Below are positions 17,224 through 23,826 of a DNA stretch of 42,708 nt, piece after piece. Each line of letters begins with the position of its first letter. Position 1 is the stretch's first letter. Origin of the DNA: a virus. Position numbers and translations under genes: made by a program. The stretch covers positions 1 to 42,708 of IMG/VR virus record IMGVR_UViG_3300036715_000385. The stretch is one strand, 5' to 3'. Below the pieces are notes generated by a model that saw only the letters and a program-made list of their open reading frames with translations, searched no databases and had not been told where the DNA came from.

Positions 17224-18390
17224 TTATACTGTACGGTTGTAAGTGTCAACACAAACAACTCCGTAGTCAAATCCACCAACCTTAGCTTGGTTATAGTCTG
17301 TATTTTCTACGGTTAGGATAGTTTTTTGAACGTTCATCCATACCTCAAGAGCACTCTCTGACTTAATATCAAAGTCTTGTGATGTTTTGAACTTATAGTC
17401 AGGCATCAAACCGAAACCAATTTGAATAGCTGCTTTACCAAGAACCAATGAGCGGTCTGCAACAATTTGACCTGTTGTATTAGCAAATCCAGTTTCACCT
17501 GAGTATAAACCAGCTGAGTCAAGTTTACGAAGCCCGCATACCTCAGTAGATGTCTTACCAATCAAACGACTTGAAGAATTACCGAAGAAGTCTTGAGCTT
17601 CAATAACCATAAATGCACCGAATGTACCGATTACACCTTTAATAAGACGGTTATCTTCACCACGAATGTCACCTTGTGCTACTACTGATACGAAGTTACT
17701 ATCTGCTCGAAGGTCACGAGAAACACGGCTAGGTACTACCAATAGGAATACTTTACGACCATCTTGAAGCTTATACGGCTCTAATGGACGACGAGTTCCG
17801 CCAGTAGAATACCCTAGACCTGACTTAATAACATCTTCAACTTGTAGCATAAATTGGTAATTCATAACATCGGTAGAGACTAGGTTAGCGATTGCTGCCT
17901 TACCGTTTGGACGGACGATATGTGTTGCACCTTCATTGTTAAGACGACCTTGTAGCGCATCAAAAATGAACTGATCTTTTGCACGAATAAATAGGTCACT
18001 CAACTTAGTAAGTGAATCACCGTGCTCTGCTAGTGCTAAATCGCCAACGTTCTTAGCGTCAAAACGGTCTCCATTATCTACAGACCAACGAAGACGACGA
18101 ACACGCAAAGTAGAGCTGAACAATTTCTTCTCTTCTGAGTTACCCCATGCTTGTTCTTGGTCAACGTGAGCTTCTGATGCAAGATTACCGTCCATTTGGA
18201 AAGTTACTTCATGCCCTGCTGCAACGGCAAAGTCATTCTTTTGATAGATAACTGCTTCTTCTGATTGACCAGTTAGTCCATCCCAAAATGAAGTCGCTCG
18301 TGCTTGAAGAAGTCCTTGTAGGACCCAACCCTTACGTACTAAATCACTGTTATATGATACTACTGCTGTACCACTTGCTGATGTAGCCAT
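17224..18390 (-). CDS. Major capsid protein, N4-gp56-like (388 aa)
   Basis: The features are those of the N4 gp56 / DUF4043-type HK97-fold capsid family: an N-terminal arm, the segment GHEVTFQMDGNLASEAHVD, the strand set LRVRRLRWSVDNGDRFD, a spine-like helix KLSDLFIRAKDQFIFDAL, and VFLLVVPSRVSRDLRADSNF in the middle. Codons are cleaner and more C-rich than in neighbouring late genes, as expected for the most highly made protein. It follows the scaffold gene after 11 nt with a good GGAG ribosome site. Confidence 0.85.
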   Translation of the reverse strand: MATSASGTAVVSYNSDLVRKGWVLQGLLQARATSFWDGLTGQSEEAVIYQKNDFAVAAGHEVTFQMDGNLASEAHVDQEQAWGNSEEKKLFSSTLRVRRLRWSVDNGDRFDAKNVGDLALAEHGDSLTKLSDLFIRAKDQFIFDALQGRLNNEGATHIVRPNGKAAIANLVSTDVMNYQFMLQVEDVIKSGLGYSTGGTRRPLEPYKLQDGRKVFLLVVPSRVSRDLRADSNFVSVVAQGDIRGEDNRLIKGVIGTFGAFMVIEAQDFFGNSSSRLIGKTSTEVCGLRKLDSAGLYSGETGFANTTGQIVADRSLVLGKAAIQIGFGLMPDYKFKTSQDFDIKSESALEVWMNVQKTILTVENTDYNQAKVGGFDYGVVCVDTYNRTV

Positions 18391-18401
18391 TATGGCTCCT
18401 T

Positions 18402-19139
18402 TTAAAATGTTATTTTACTATAATCTATCTGCGGAGCGTCCATTGTCGTCAGGCTAGCCGAACCACCTACTGGTAGCTTAGTGTCACCTGGTGCTTCTGG
18501 GTTAGCAACCACTCGTCCCTTGTCTAGGTAGGCTACTACCTCGGCAAGATACTGCTCAAATGTTATCTCACCCTTTAGCACCTTATTATTGATACGTGGT
18601 GGGATGTCATTATCTAACACATCAGGAGTAATAGGGTTGGCTCTACCATAGTTGACTGCATTAAGCGCATCTCGTCTGGCTCGTTGCTCCTGTTCCTTCT
18701 GTGTTAGTCCTTGAACTGCTTGGCTCTCAAGGCGTTTGCGCTCATTGTACCACTCCTCTGGGTCTGTGTACTTAAGCTCATCTAATCGCTCGATATCTTC
18801 GTCTGAAAGTCCCCTAGCTGGGTTAGAGCTGGCTACTTGCTGTCGCAAAGCCTCTAACTCTTCCCTAGCATCCTTCAACTCCTGATTTGTTCGTGTATAA
18901 CTGCTCTGAGTATCACGAAACTTCTTCTCTGCGCTTAGCGCCAACCGTAAATGTTCAGGTGTGTTATCTGGGTAAATAAACTTCCCATCCTCACTGACGG
19001 TGACTTGCTTTACTAACTCATTAATCTCTGATTGAAGCACATCTAAGGGCTTGGGAGCCGCTTTACCTGTTACTTTCTCTACCAGACCTAAGTAGTCTTC
19101 TGCCGTTTTGGGTGTATTTGCTTGAGATTGGGGGTCCAT
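18402..19139 (-). CDS. Scaffolding protein (245 aa)
   Basis: It is an acidic, Glu/Gln/Lys-rich, mainly helical protein with a coiled-coil centre (RTNQELKDAREELEALRQQV) and a short C-terminal capsid-binding-like tail ending QIDYSKITF. It is the first gene of the late operon and lies directly upstream of the major capsid gene, the standard place. Start ATG 19139 has AAAGGAGA upstream. It would guide procapsid assembly and leave or be lost before packaging. Confidence 0.8.
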   Translation of the reverse strand: MDPQSQANTPKTAEDYLGLVEKVTGKAAPKPLDVLQSEINELVKQVTVSEDGKFIYPDNTPEHLRLALSAEKKFRDTQSSYTRTNQELKDAREELEALRQQVASSNPARGLSDEDIERLDELKYTDPEEWYNERKRLESQAVQGLTQKEQEQRARRDALNAVNYGRANPITPDVLDNDIPPRINNKVLKGEITFEQYLAEVVAYLDKGRVVANPEAPGDTKLPVGGSASLTTMDAPQIDYSKITF

Positions 19140-19306
19140 AATCTCTCCTTTACTAATTTATAAAGGACTATATCATAGTAATCATTAATTATATCTTAAA
19201 AAATATAATTAAGTCTTAATCCTTTTCATTATATATAGAGTTTAATATCTTTCTAAGATTAAACGAGATAAAATTATTAAATATATTAAATATAAGGGAT
19301 ACACTA
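19140..19306. promoter_or_regulatory. Divergent promoter region; late leftward promoter
   Basis: This is the noncoding gap between the leftward virion operon and the rightward terminase operon. On the minus strand an extended -10 (TG-A-TATAGT, 19175-19167) is preceded by A/T tracts and leaves a leader of about 20 nt before the scaffold ATG. On the plus strand A/T tracts are present, but I cannot pick one -10 with confidence. No operator-like inverted repeat is obvious. Confidence 0.6.
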
Positions 19307-19444
19307 ATGCCTGTACACTCATTTTCCACTAAGCCTGGTAGCGAAGAGGACGTATTTATAGACAAATTGAAGAAATGGTGTCACGAAAACTCAATTAATT
19401 TCAGTTCCTACATACTTAAGGTGCTTATGAAGGGTAATAAATGA
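19307..19444 (+). CDS. Small protein upstream of terminase, unknown (45 aa)
   Basis: ATG 19307 has AAGGGA 8 nt upstream. The stop overlaps the next ATG as ATGA, so it is coupled to the small terminase gene. The sequence (VHSFSTKPGSEEDVFIDKLK then KWCHENSINFSSYILKVLM) reads like a small ribbon-helix-helix or ORF of the 'DKLKKWCxENxINFSSYI' type seen in phage and plasmid regulators. It is possibly a DNA-binding partner of the terminase. The function is inferred weakly. Confidence 0.6.
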   Translation: MPVHSFSTKPGSEEDVFIDKLKKWCHENSINFSSYILKVLMKGNK

Positions 19445-19962
19445 CTAAAGAAGAGTTATACACTAGAGTAGATGCAGAACTACTAACTGGAGTTAGTGCA
19501 AAAGACGTAGCAAATAAGTATGGTATGCCATATATTACCGTTATAGGTAGAAAAAACAATCTTACTAAGATAGAAGTCCCAGTAGAGCTTATAGATACTC
19601 CAGTAACTAGGGCTGCACTAGAGATTATACGTGATAAAATAGCCATTGAAGCTCCTAAAGCAGCCAAAACAGCAGATATGATTATAGATGGGATAGAAGG
19701 CCTAAAGGTACTTAACACTGATATACAAGATGCATTGGCTAAGGTGGTTAAGAAGGTCAATTATATGCTAGATAATGAAGAACTAGACGAAGATGGCAAT
19801 GTAGTACCTATGAGCAAGCGAGACCTACAGATACTATCTAACATCCTAACAAGTGTATATAGTGCTATAAACGCCAAGGGTACTACGGTTAATGTAGCTA
19901 CGGCTGTTACTACTGGAGAACAGAATATGTCGTTCTTCAAAGCCAACGTAAGGAGCGTGTGA
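19441..19962 (+). CDS. Terminase small subunit (173 aa)
   Basis: Residues 1-40 form a helix-turn-helix (TRVDAELLTGVSAKDVANKY then GMPYITVIGRKN). A long helical core (residues 60-150) for oligomerisation follows, and the end is short. This order (HTH, helical ring core, tail) and the position just before the large terminase fit the DNA-recognition subunit. The gene overlaps its neighbours on both sides (ATGA at each junction). Pac or cos sequences are not identified. Confidence 0.7.
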   Translation: MTKEELYTRVDAELLTGVSAKDVANKYGMPYITVIGRKNNLTKIEVPVELIDTPVTRAALEIIRDKIAIEAPKAAKTADMIIDGIEGLKVLNTDIQDALAKVVKKVNYMLDNEELDEDGNVVPMSKRDLQILSNILTSVYSAINAKGTTVNVATAVTTGEQNMSFFKANVRSV

Positions 19963-20039
19963 TGAGTATTAATGATTGGATAGTAAACTTATTTGTACTA
20001 CTATTAGTTGTAGTAGTGCTTTATATAGGTAGCAAGTAA
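19962..20039 (+). CDS. 25-aa single-pass membrane peptide
   Basis: The peptide (MSINDWIVNLFVLLLVVVV, then LYIGSK) is one transmembrane helix. Its ATG overlaps the small terminase stop (TGATG), and its stop overlaps the large terminase start (TAATG). Such exact nesting argues for translation. In T7 the holin lies next to the terminase genes, so a pinholin-like or regulatory role is conceivable, but the length is very short. Confidence 0.55.
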   Translation: MSINDWIVNLFVLLLVVVVLYIGSK

Positions 20040-21619
20040 TGTGGACTCTGCCTAATATAACTAAGCTAGAGTTCATAGAGCTGTTCCCTACAGCAGAAAC
20101 TAGCATCTATGAACGCCTACCAGTGGATGAGTATGACTTATGGAACAACTTCATGGTGTCTAAGCTGTGGAGACTAAACAACCTCTACACTATAACCGAC
20201 AAGCATGGCGCCGAGGTGCGCTTTAATATGAACTATGCACAGTTCTACACCTACAGTAAGAGCCTAGTGCACCCTCGCATCATAGTTCTTAAGAGCAGGC
20301 AGCAGGGCATAAGCACACTGTGGCTAGTCTCCTTCTTCGACGATGCTATGATTAACGACAACTACGAGATTGGACTAATGACACAGGGTCTTAAAGAGTC
20401 CAAGACACTGTTCAGACGTGTTAAGCGCCTATGGAACCTACTCCCCGATTTCGTCAAGGACTACCTAGGTATTAAACTCACCAAGGACACCTCTGAGGAG
20501 CTAGGGTGGAACAACGGAGCCGTCATCTACATCCAGTCATCGTTCCGATCGGGCACCCTACAGCGACTACACATCTCGGAGATGGGCAAGATATCAGCCA
20601 AGACCCCGGAGAAGGCGAGAGAGGTCAAGACCGGCTCCCTACAGGCCATTAAGGCAGGCAACACAGTAGTTGTTGAGAGTACAGCGGAGGGCCGCAAGAA
20701 CGAGTTCTACGTTATGTGGTATCAAGCCAGCGAGTTCCGCGGCATACGCTCGGGCAAGGACTTCCTACCTGTGTTCCTATCGTGGACCGTTGACCGCGAC
20801 TGTACCCTCGACGCGCAGCAGCCAGTGGATGATGAGGCCACTGCCTACTTCACCAAGGTTGAGCACTCTCTAGGTGTAAGCTTATCGGACGAGCAGAAGT
20901 GGTGGTGGATAGCCCAGAAGCGAGAGCTGGGCGATACTATGGGCCAGGAGTACCCGGGCACCCCGGAGGAGGCGTTCTCTGCTGTACGGGACGGCACCTA
21001 CTATGCAGTACTATACAGGCAGCTAGTGCAGGACCGTAACCGCGAGGTGGAGGGTCTCTACGACCCGGCCCTACCGGTAGAGGTTATGATGGACCTTGGG
21101 ATGAACGACGCCATGGTACTAGTCTTTGTACAGCGGTATATGCGCGAAGTCCGGTTAGTGGACTGCTATGCAAGTAGTGGAGAGGGCCTAGAGCACTATG
21201 TACGGGTAATGAACTCAAAGGACTATAAGTATTCTACGGTGTGGGTACCACACGATGCGCAGGTTAGAGAGCTAGGAACTGGGATGACTAGAGTGGCCAG
21301 GTTAAGAGAGCTAGGAGTAAGAACCAGGCTCCTACCAAGGGCAAATGTCAATGTGGGCATTGAGCAAGTGCGAAAGATGCTTGAGTGGGTCTATATAGAC
21401 CCTACTAAGTGTAAACTACTAGTGGATATGTTCTTTTCCTACACTAAGGAGTGGGACGACCGTGGCCAGGTGTGGAAGGATAAGCCATTGCACGACTACT
21501 GGAGTAACCCCGCTGATGCAGTGCGATACGTTGCTATGAGTAAAGGTAGTGGGTATGTGAAGGATGTAACTGGTAGAAGGAAGATTTCTAGCAATGTAGT
21601 GGATGGGCTATCTATGTAG
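20039..21619 (+). CDS. Terminase large subunit (526 aa)
   Basis: This is the packaging ATPase-nuclease. The Walker A-like loop KSRQQGIST is at residues 85-93, the Walker B position is RLHISEMGK, and coupling motif III is VVVESTAEG. The RNase-H-like nuclease acids are at VEVMMDLGMNDA, VWVPHDAQ and HDYWSNPADAV. The length is normal. The gene is visibly richer in C and G than its neighbours, most strongly at about 20,450-21,100, which suggests a separate origin. It ends about 600 nt before the next gene. It is on the opposite strand to portal and capsid. Confidence 0.92.
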   Translation: MWTLPNITKLEFIELFPTAETSIYERLPVDEYDLWNNFMVSKLWRLNNLYTITDKHGAEVRFNMNYAQFYTYSKSLVHPRIIVLKSRQQGISTLWLVSFFDDAMINDNYEIGLMTQGLKESKTLFRRVKRLWNLLPDFVKDYLGIKLTKDTSEELGWNNGAVIYIQSSFRSGTLQRLHISEMGKISAKTPEKAREVKTGSLQAIKAGNTVVVESTAEGRKNEFYVMWYQASEFRGIRSGKDFLPVFLSWTVDRDCTLDAQQPVDDEATAYFTKVEHSLGVSLSDEQKWWWIAQKRELGDTMGQEYPGTPEEAFSAVRDGTYYAVLYRQLVQDRNREVEGLYDPALPVEVMMDLGMNDAMVLVFVQRYMREVRLVDCYASSGEGLEHYVRVMNSKDYKYSTVWVPHDAQVRELGTGMTRVARLRELGVRTRLLPRANVNVGIEQVRKMLEWVYIDPTKCKLLVDMFFSYTKEWDDRGQVWKDKPLHDYWSNPADAVRYVAMSKGSGYVKDVTGRRKISSNVVDGLSM

Positions 21620-21639
21620 TGTAGGTACTTTAATAAATT

Positions 21640-21793
21640 ATTGAGTGCATTGGAACGTGGGGATACTTTTAATAAATGATTGAGTGCATTGGAACGTGTG
21701 GATACTTTTAATAAATGATTGAGTGCATTGGAACGTGTGGATACTTTTAATAAATTTAATAAATTATGGTATGATTGAGTGCATTGGAACGTG
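21640..21793 (+). repeat. Four-copy 20-bp direct repeat (iteron-like array)
   Basis: The core ATTGAGTGCATTGGAACGTG is found four times, at 21640, 21679, 21718 and 21774. The first three copies have an exact 39-bp period and also share the linker (GATACTTTTAATAAAT). The fourth is displaced by 17 extra bases that contain a promoter-like TGGTATGAT. Spacers are alike, so this is not a CRISPR array. Confidence 0.92.
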
Positions 21794-21948
21794 CATGACG
21801 GGTCGATCTTATTGATTCGTATTAAGGCCCACCCCTTTCGTAATATTGATAACCAGTATCGAAACGCTGGGAATATTAATAACAATAATCAATACACCAA
21901 GTTAGCGATAACGAGTATCGATATCACGATGACATTATGACAATGACA

Positions 21949-21969
21949 ATCAATATCAATGATATTGAT
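21949..21969. repeat. 10-bp-arm inverted repeat in AT-rich region
   Basis: ATCAATATCA and TGATATTGAT flank a single A. The arms are perfect. Neighbouring bases carry more GATA/TATC half-sites (for example around 21844-21870 and 21980-21992). It could be a dimeric protein site within the presumed origin or control region. Confidence 0.75.
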
Positions 21970-22033
21970 AATCAATACCAGTATCCCAGGAATATATTAA
22001 TATAATATCTTTAATTTAATTTAATATAACTTA

Positions 22034-22042
22034 TGGTATAAT
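22034..22042 (+). promoter_or_regulatory. Extended -10 promoter P1
   Basis: TG-G-TATAAT is preceded by an A/T tract AATTTAATTTAA about 15-25 bases upstream and has no TTGACA-like -35. It is one of five members of a promoter family in this genome with the same upstream tract. It would transcribe the early genes to the right. Confidence 0.65.
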
Positions 22043-22136
22043 AATATCATAAAAAGAGAGGTATTAAACCCACTCTAATAAGAGATAAATTAACTTGAAA
22101 CCTTCAATTTAATTTAATCTAACTTATGGTATAATT

Positions 22137-22145
22137 ATACTATAA
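22137..22145 (+). promoter_or_regulatory. Extended -10 promoter P2
   Basis: TG-G-TATAAT lies in a stretch nearly identical to P1 (shared AATTTAATTTAATnTAACTT just upstream). It is the proximal promoter for the 153-aa protein, with a leader of roughly 75 nt that contains two hairpins. Confidence 0.68.
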
Positions 22146-22162
22146 AGAGAGAGATACTAAGT

Positions 22163-22197
22163 AGCACCTTAGGGTGTTATCATAGTGACTCTATGAT
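22163..22197 (+). promoter_or_regulatory. Two adjacent 5'-leader hairpins
   Basis: The first is a 6-bp stem AGCACC/GGTGTT with a TTAG loop (22163-22178). The second is a 7-bp stem ATCATAG/CTATGAT with loop TGACT (22179-22197). They follow each other without a gap in the leader between P2 and the gene. They probably protect or time the early mRNA, as 5' hairpins do in other phages. Confidence 0.6.
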
Positions 22198-22225
22198 GAC
22201 ATAGACACTAATAAAAGGATATAAA

Positions 22226-22687
22226 ATGACAAAACACGAAATGCTTAATGCAGGATTGGCACTAATTGAGGCTTCTACAGTAGATAAAAAGAAAACAAAA
22301 GAACAACTCGCTGAGGCGTTCTTAGCACTAATGGCAGAATATAAAGGTCATAAAGAGAAACCAGCTTCTACGAAACGTGCATTGATTATTGAGCGTGATG
22401 GAAAAACGTATAAATATTGTAATCGCCATGAACAATATGAGCCTATTGAAACTTTTGGGATTCAGTCTAATAAAGATGGTGTGGTTACCTACAATCCAGA
22501 GTGCTCAGCGGCCACAGCAACTTGGAAGGCTTATAACCTAGAAATAGCTCGTGCGGAGAAACTAACTATGTCTCTAATTGATGATGTTGATGAACTACGT
22601 GCACATATCGCACATATCAACGACCTTAAGGTACTACGTGCAGGCAAATATGACAAGACAGGTATTGAAGGTATTGAGATTTCTTAA
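22226..22687 (+). CDS. Early protein with degenerate zinc-ribbon-like motif (153 aa)
   Basis: The N-terminal half is helical and the C-terminal part is helical and charged. The centre reads YKYCNRHEQYEPIETFGIQS then NKDGVVTYNPECSAATATWK. This is the spacing of the phage 'CxxC..KpxxxFxxxxxxKDGxxxxCxxC' zinc ribbon, with only one Cys left in each pair. The 139-aa protein at 29.5 kb has the same centre. AAAAGGA precedes the ATG, and P1/P2 with two leader hairpins suggest strong early expression. It may be a host-takeover or transcription-modifying protein, but its function is unknown. Confidence 0.72.
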   Translation: MTKHEMLNAGLALIEASTVDKKKTKEQLAEAFLALMAEYKGHKEKPASTKRALIIERDGKTYKYCNRHEQYEPIETFGIQSNKDGVVTYNPECSAATATWKAYNLEIARAEKLTMSLIDDVDELRAHIAHINDLKVLRAGKYDKTGIEGIEIS

Positions 22688-22690
22688 AGA

Positions 22691-22791
22691 TTTCTTAAAT
22701 CCATATAAGCCTCTCAGGAGGTCGATAATCTCTAGATGATGATATCTCTATCTAAAGAGAGATAATCATCTCTATCTATCTTAAAATGATT
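22691..22791 (+). repeat. Dispersed structured element, copy A
   Basis: This 101-bp element has two conserved blocks, TTTCTTAAAT...GGAGGTCGATAAT (first 39 bases) and ATAATCATCTCTATCTATCT...ATGATT (last 30 bases). The middle varies but can pair: GATGAT and ATCTCT against AGAGAT and ATCATC. The last block has a second option, AATCAT with ATGATT, which would compete with the first. Similarity to copy C starts 10 bases earlier (TTCTTAAAGA). Confidence 0.85.
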
Positions 22792-22810
22792 CTAATAAAG
22801 GAATATATAA

Positions 22811-23020
22811 ATGAAATTAGTAAATAGTAATGGACAAGTCCATATAGTGTACGTGAATGTTGAGACCTGCTTAGTGCAGATAACTAGAATGGGACATCCA
22901 ATGGTCTCTATGCAGTTTGACCTTACGATAGGGTTCGTTGAAGGTCTAAATAAGATTAAACGTGTTGTGAATCTTGATGATGAATTATACGATATGGTAT
23001 CCATTACACCCCTCTCTTAA
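22811..23020 (+). CDS. Early protein, unknown (69 aa)
   Basis: This small, probably compact alpha/beta protein (GQVHIVYVNVETCLVQITRM, FDLTIGFVEGLNKIKRVVNL) has AAAGGA upstream of its ATG. It is framed by copies A and B of the dispersed element, about 380 bp apart, so the gene with one element may be a duplicated or mobile cassette. A weak hairpin (ATCCC/GGGAT, 23020-23034) follows the stop. No family is recognised. Confidence 0.62.
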   Translation: MKLVNSNGQVHIVYVNVETCLVQITRMGHPMVSMQFDLTIGFVEGLNKIKRVVNLDDELYDMVSITPLS

Positions 23021-23071
23021 TCCCTCTGTGGGATAATTTATCTTAAAACCTTCTTAATCAATTCTTAAATA

Positions 23072-23172
23072 TTTCTTAAATCAATATAAGCCACTCAGGA
23101 GGTCGATAATCTTCAAATGATATCTTTATAGATTATAGATAGATAATCATCTCTATCTATCTTAAAATGATT
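23072..23172 (+). repeat. Dispersed structured element, copy B
   Basis: It has the same length (101 bp) and orientation as copy A. Both outer blocks are conserved with only two or three changes in the first and none in the second. The middle is different in sequence, but ATGAT/ATCAT and ATCT/AGAT pairing is kept, which is the pattern expected when structure rather than sequence is selected. Confidence 0.85.
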
Positions 23173-23274
23173 CTGATGATGATATAGAGAGATAGAGATA
23201 ATCTCAATCTCTATCAAATCTCTATCAAATTCTCGGTACTATGGGTAAGATTATGGCGATATCTGAATTAAGAA

Positions 23275-23510
23275 AATTTTAAGATTCAATTATATAATCC
23301 TAAAATTATATGAGGCCTATATTTCTAGAGGATATTATCATTCTATAGAATGAATGTTTTCAGCTAGGAAGGCAGGCCCTCTATAATCTATAATTCCTAT
23401 AATTTTGGGGAATTCTTATAATGTTCTCTAATTTTCATCCCAAAACCTAGATAGCCGTAAACATTCCCTCAGACTATAATTCTATAATTATATAATTGAA
23501 TCTTAAAATT
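23275..23510. repeat. Nested inverted repeats with 24-bp perfect outer arms
   Basis: The outer arms at 23275-23298 and 23487-23510 are exact reverse complements over 24 bases. Inside are AAAATTATA/TATAATTTT (23302-23310 and 23398-23406) and a 16-bp palindrome TCATTCTATAGAATGA (23338-23353). The whole 236 bases could fold as an extended hairpin or cruciform. It may be an origin, a structured RNA or a strong transcription block, and the sequence alone does not decide. Confidence 0.85.
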
Positions 23511-23604
23511 CTAAAATCGATAATATTCTCATTAATCTATATTCTTTATAATAGATTAAAGATTTTTATGATAAAATTCTAAATCTAAAAAAGAGGTTAA
23601 CTAA

Positions 23605-23826
23605 ATGTCATTTAAAGAATTACTACACGAACTACACAATTCATACCCACAGCCCAATCCAATGTATTATCACACATTATTAGATAATGCAGCAATCATC
23701 TTAATGGAGACTGCACGTAGGAACCAGAGTGTAGTGGCACGCGACCTAGGCATGACGTACCAGAGCTTTAATAGATTATTCCCAGTGCTTAAGGAATACT
23801 CAGTTACACAAGGGCACCAACAATGA
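23605..23826 (+). CDS. Small helix-turn-helix protein (73 aa)
   Basis: Residues 30-62 (DNAAIILMETARRNQSVVAR then DLGMTYQSFNRLFPVLKEY) fit a helix-turn-helix (VARDLGMTYQSFNRL) of the phage Cro or Fis type. Its stop overlaps the PrimPol start (ATGA), so the two are co-translated. It could bind the adjacent inverted repeats and act as an origin-recognition or regulatory partner for the primase-helicase. Confidence 0.62.
   Translation: MSFKELLHELHNSYPQPNPMYYHTLLDNAAIILMETARRNQSVVARDLGMTYQSFNRLFPVLKEYSVTQGHQQ

Larger units (their letters stand above)
21620..22225. other. Noncoding region: iterons, inverted repeats, tandem promoters (possible origin)
   Basis: No convincing gene lies in these 606 bases. 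In order they hold four direct repeats (21640-21793), an A/T-rich part with many related GATA/TATC half-sites and a near-perfect inverted repeat (21949-21969), two similar extended -10 promoters (22034-22042 and 22137-22145), and a leader with two hairpins before the 153-aa gene. Iterons beside an AT-rich stretch just ahead of the early genes are what a replication origin or a regulator-binding array would look like. Confidence 0.6.
23021..23604. other. Noncoding region with element copy B and long inverted repeat
   Basis: No gene is supported in these 584 bases. Element copy B comes first (23072-23172), followed by an AG/CT-rich GATAGA/TCTATC stretch to about 23232. A region of nested inverted repeats (23275-23510) and an AT-rich run lead to the ribosome site (AGAGG) of the 73-aa gene. 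It lies just upstream of the primase-helicase, which makes it the second candidate for a replication origin. Confidence 0.6.

Noticed and set aside
21640-21793. Possible CRISPR array
   Set aside because: Only four copies are present, the 'spacers' are nearly identical to each other, and no cas gene is in the window.
21496-21885. Minus-strand open frame with repeated LLKVSTRSNALNH units
   Set aside because: It is the translation of the iteron array and the end of TerL on the wrong strand. It has no ribosome site, and its repeats simply mirror the 39-bp DNA period.
23233-23274. 13-codon leader peptide starting ATG 23241
   Set aside because: It has no ribosome site and no coupling to a gene, and it leads into the inverted repeat.
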